A stretch of DNA of 64,000 bases. Origin: Symsagittifera roscoffensis (lineage: Eukaryota; Xenacoelomorpha; Acoela; Convolutidae). The stretch covers positions 65,152,471 through 65,216,470 of the forward strand of contig NC_087063.1 of the NCBI RefSeq assembly GCF_963678635.1, given 5' to 3'. The notes beneath the pieces were generated by a model. It was given only the letters and a program-made list of their open reading frames with translations, searched no databases and was not told the origin of the DNA. Both the position numbers and the translations under genes were made by a program. Shown one piece after another: positions 61,314 through 64,000 of this stretch (position 1 is its first letter; every line of letters starts with the position of its first letter).

Positions 61314-64000
61314 TAGATAATTTTATGGCGCTCCTGGGTGTCATTCTTTTTTAACATCATGACCGGCAGAACCGTTAACAAGCACTCTGCGCCGAGCGGA
61401 TGCTCATAATAACGACCTTAACAGGCCCTAACCGCCGGGGCGGAGGGGTAGTTTGGAACGCGGAAGCCTTCCGGATTCCCGTGAATAGCTTTTAATATAG
61501 TTAAGACCGAAAATTCACGAACCAGGAAGGGTGGGGGGATTCGCGGTCCCGTCATTTCCCGAGTGGTCCGTGACCAAAACACTTAAAGATATTTAAGAAA
61601 CCAAACAAAAAGTAGTATAGTACCCAAGAAAAACATAAAACATAAAAAATAACCGAAAAAAAAAAAACAAAAACAGTATAAAAGTATAAAATCAGTAGAA
61701 GTCATCACCCCAGACAAGATGTGATCCGACCCTACCGTTTGTTGTTGATAGATATATTGTTTTTACAGGCATTTATATCAATCAGGATTGTTAAGATCAT
61801 TTTTGTGGCCCGTTTGTGAGGCTTGTACTGTAGGGTTATTTGAGCATTTAAGCACGTTAATGATAAACTGCGCTCAATCCGGAAGGGTCTTGGGAGAAGA
61901 CTGATCCGGCAAGCAGTACAAGGAGCAACAAGAAGGGGCCCAACGACAACAACAATCGACTGTTGGGTATCGTTAACAAGTTTTGTATCCCTTTTGGTAC
62001 AAAAAGTAAGATAGTAATCTGTGAGGGGCTCGACAGTGCTGCACTGTAGTGACCCTTCACCGAACTGCGAAAATCCGAGTTAAGCACCTTAATTCGGATA
62101 TTGAACAAACCCGGAGGGGTATAGTATTACTAATGTTATTACTTATATAGCCTATATTAATACTCTTATATCGTTTTTCAGTGGAAAACACAGAAAGCAG
62201 ACCGGTTTTTAGGGTCAAAATAGCGATGTTTTGATCCCCCTACAAATCGCGATTTTTGAGAAATCGATATTTACTGAAACAAAAAAAGCGCTAAATTAGT
62301 GTGTTACATTGTAATTGCACTAGTATAATAGATAGAACCGGTTGAGTATAGTTCAGAAATGGTTGGAACTACTTTGCTACCAAAAACCGGATTTTCGCGA
62401 TATTTGAGAAAACGAAACACTATAAAATCAGAAACTTTTATGAAATTATTGAGTTAGGACAGTAAAAATAGTTGTTCAGACAACTTCCACTAATGAATCT
62501 ACAGGTTTTAAGACCCGTTTCCCGAAAGAAAGCTTTCCGGATTACAGAGAAATCGAACTTAACGTGTTTGATTCAGTGGATTCATCAATCCGGAGGGGTC
62601 CAATTAGCATAGTTTTTCGCAAACTTTTTCAACTAAAGCGTTTCAGATCGGAATTTTTGCATCGAACTGGAAGGGTATAGGCCTTTTGAGCTCGGATCAA
62701 TAATTTTTAGGTCAAAAAGAACAAAATTGCGGAAAAAGTTAGGCGGAACCTATAAGTGAAAAATTTTTTGAATTTAGATAAAAGACGTTTTGGTTAATAA
62801 CTTTGGAACTACTGGACAGATCCAGTTGATCTTGGTACCATTAGATCAGAAATTAGCTGAGCTTACTAATGAAAACATAAATTTTCAAAAACTAGGCGTG
62901 AAAATTTTTCAGGATTATTTTTAGCAAATTCACCAATTCGGGAAGGTAGACCCTTCACGTTTTATAAATTTTTTTTTGTAAAGCCCTTACACCCCTACCA
63001 AAAGGTAGAAAAGGTTGAATAAGGTAATTTTACGCTGATCTAGACCAAAAGGGAAGGCTAAAGGCACAAGAAAACCTTAGTCGAGCCGAAATTAGGCTAG
63101 CGGTAAGACCCTTCACCGTTAGGGTGAATCATCGAATAAGAGGCTTAACTTCAATCCGGAAGGGTCTTGGGAAGGACGACACACCCTTCCTAGTTGATTC
63201 AAACAGCCTAAGAGTATCGGGGAACGTATCCGGAAGGGTATAGGTTGGAAATTTAGAAACCCTCTGAGAAGCTATCTTTACAAAAACGGAGGGGGTCCCA
63301 ATCCGGAGGGGTCAAAATTTTTACAAAAACGGGGGGGGTCCCAATCCGGAGGGGTCTAAATCTTTACAAAACAGGAAGGGTCGCCAACCGCAGGGGTCGC
63401 AAGTTTACCAATCCGGGGGGGGGGGCGATTTTTGTTGATCCGGAGGGAGATTAATTTGTCAAAAATGAAGAAGACAACAGAATAGAAAGTAGTTAAGGAT
63501 ATTAGGTTATTAAGAGATAGGCTGGGAACCAGTGACTGCACTGGTAACTGGCCTTTTGTAAAAAACCGAAACTCGGACATTCGCGACACTAAGTCTAAAT
63601 TGATCAAGAATGTGTAAATCATTAGTGTGGACTCAAATCAAAAACGTTTTTGAGAAAAGTGACTGCCCAGAGGATTTTAGTAGGTCTAGCTCGGGCAGTC
63701 CGAAGGCAGATAGGTATCAAGAGACTCGGTGGGTGCAATAGACGCCCACTTGAGAAAATTACTGCCTTCAAGTTTTGTCTGTTTGGTGCAGCACCAAGCA
63801 GGGAAATCTCTTTCTTTGAAATACAGGTTCGACTGTTGTACTGCGACCGACTAAGAGTACAATACACATACGTTGTTCATAGAAATATTCTTATTTTGTT
63901 ATTTCAAATCAGTGGTTTTAAATCAGCAATTTGTGCTTGATTGGGTAGTGAATACACTATCTTTTAAATTGACTGATATCATCATACTCTGCTAGTTCTC
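60919..64000 (+). mobile_element. copy 3: plus-strand element, LTR remnant and leader only
   Basis: The LTR part 60919-61313 is followed by the leader in plus orientation to the window end. The GGCGCTCCTGGGTGT primer-site candidate is at 61326-61341, and GGAGGGGTC motifs run through to about 63440. It stands head-to-head with copy 2. By comparison with copy 1, its first ORF would begin about 300 bp beyond the window. Confidence 0.88.

Overview
The window is metazoan nuclear DNA. The evidence is a spliced animal-type ELOVL fatty-acid elongase gene with GT-AG introns, AT-rich introns full of degenerate repeats, tRNA-like SINE pieces, MITE-like elements and giant LTR retrotransposons. Nothing bacterial or viral-genomic is present. 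The sequence does not fix the phylum; the repeats fit an invertebrate. Giant Ty3-like elements are known from flatworms (the Burro type), but I cannot assign this window to that group.

Positions 1-18189 are host DNA. A complete four-exon ELOVL gene lies on the minus strand (coding 17571 to 5905, 299 codons plus stop). Its introns are 72 bp, 4.8 kb and 5.9 kb, and they carry several old repeat families. Downstream flank (1-5904) holds a degenerate tandem array, a TA microsatellite and two small inverted-repeat elements.

Positions 18190-42809 are one nearly intact 24.6-kb LTR retrotransposon on the minus strand. Its two 920-bp LTRs differ at only three positions. In the sense direction it runs: 5' LTR; a 3-kb leader with a 41-bp tandem repeat; a small leader ORF; gag with two CCHC knuckles, fused to an aspartic protease and the first part of RT; the rest of pol (RT, RNase H, a long linker, D,D35E integrase, GPY/F-like segment); a C-terminal macro-domain-like module; a 2404-aa ORF with an SGNH hydrolase domain and a second degenerate SGNH-like domain; an overlapping ~585-aa ORF of unknown function; a 3' UTR; and the 3' LTR. 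Gag would form the particle and pol would copy and integrate the genome. The macro-like, SGNH and fourth-ORF proteins are the unusual additions.

Positions 42810-64000 hold relatives of the same family. Copy 2 (43109-60918, minus) is a decayed relative. It has stops and frameshifts, a 6.57-kb microhomology deletion fusing its third and fourth ORFs, and a left LTR that runs on into another leader, as in a tandem LTR-internal-LTR array. Copy 3 (60919 to window end, plus) is head-to-head with copy 2 and shows only LTR and leader. A small plus-oriented LTR fragment at 42946-43108 may be the detached start of copy 3's LTR. Comparing the copies separates family-level features (the -1 frame overlap inside RT) from copy-specific mutations (a one-base loss splitting pol in copy 1).
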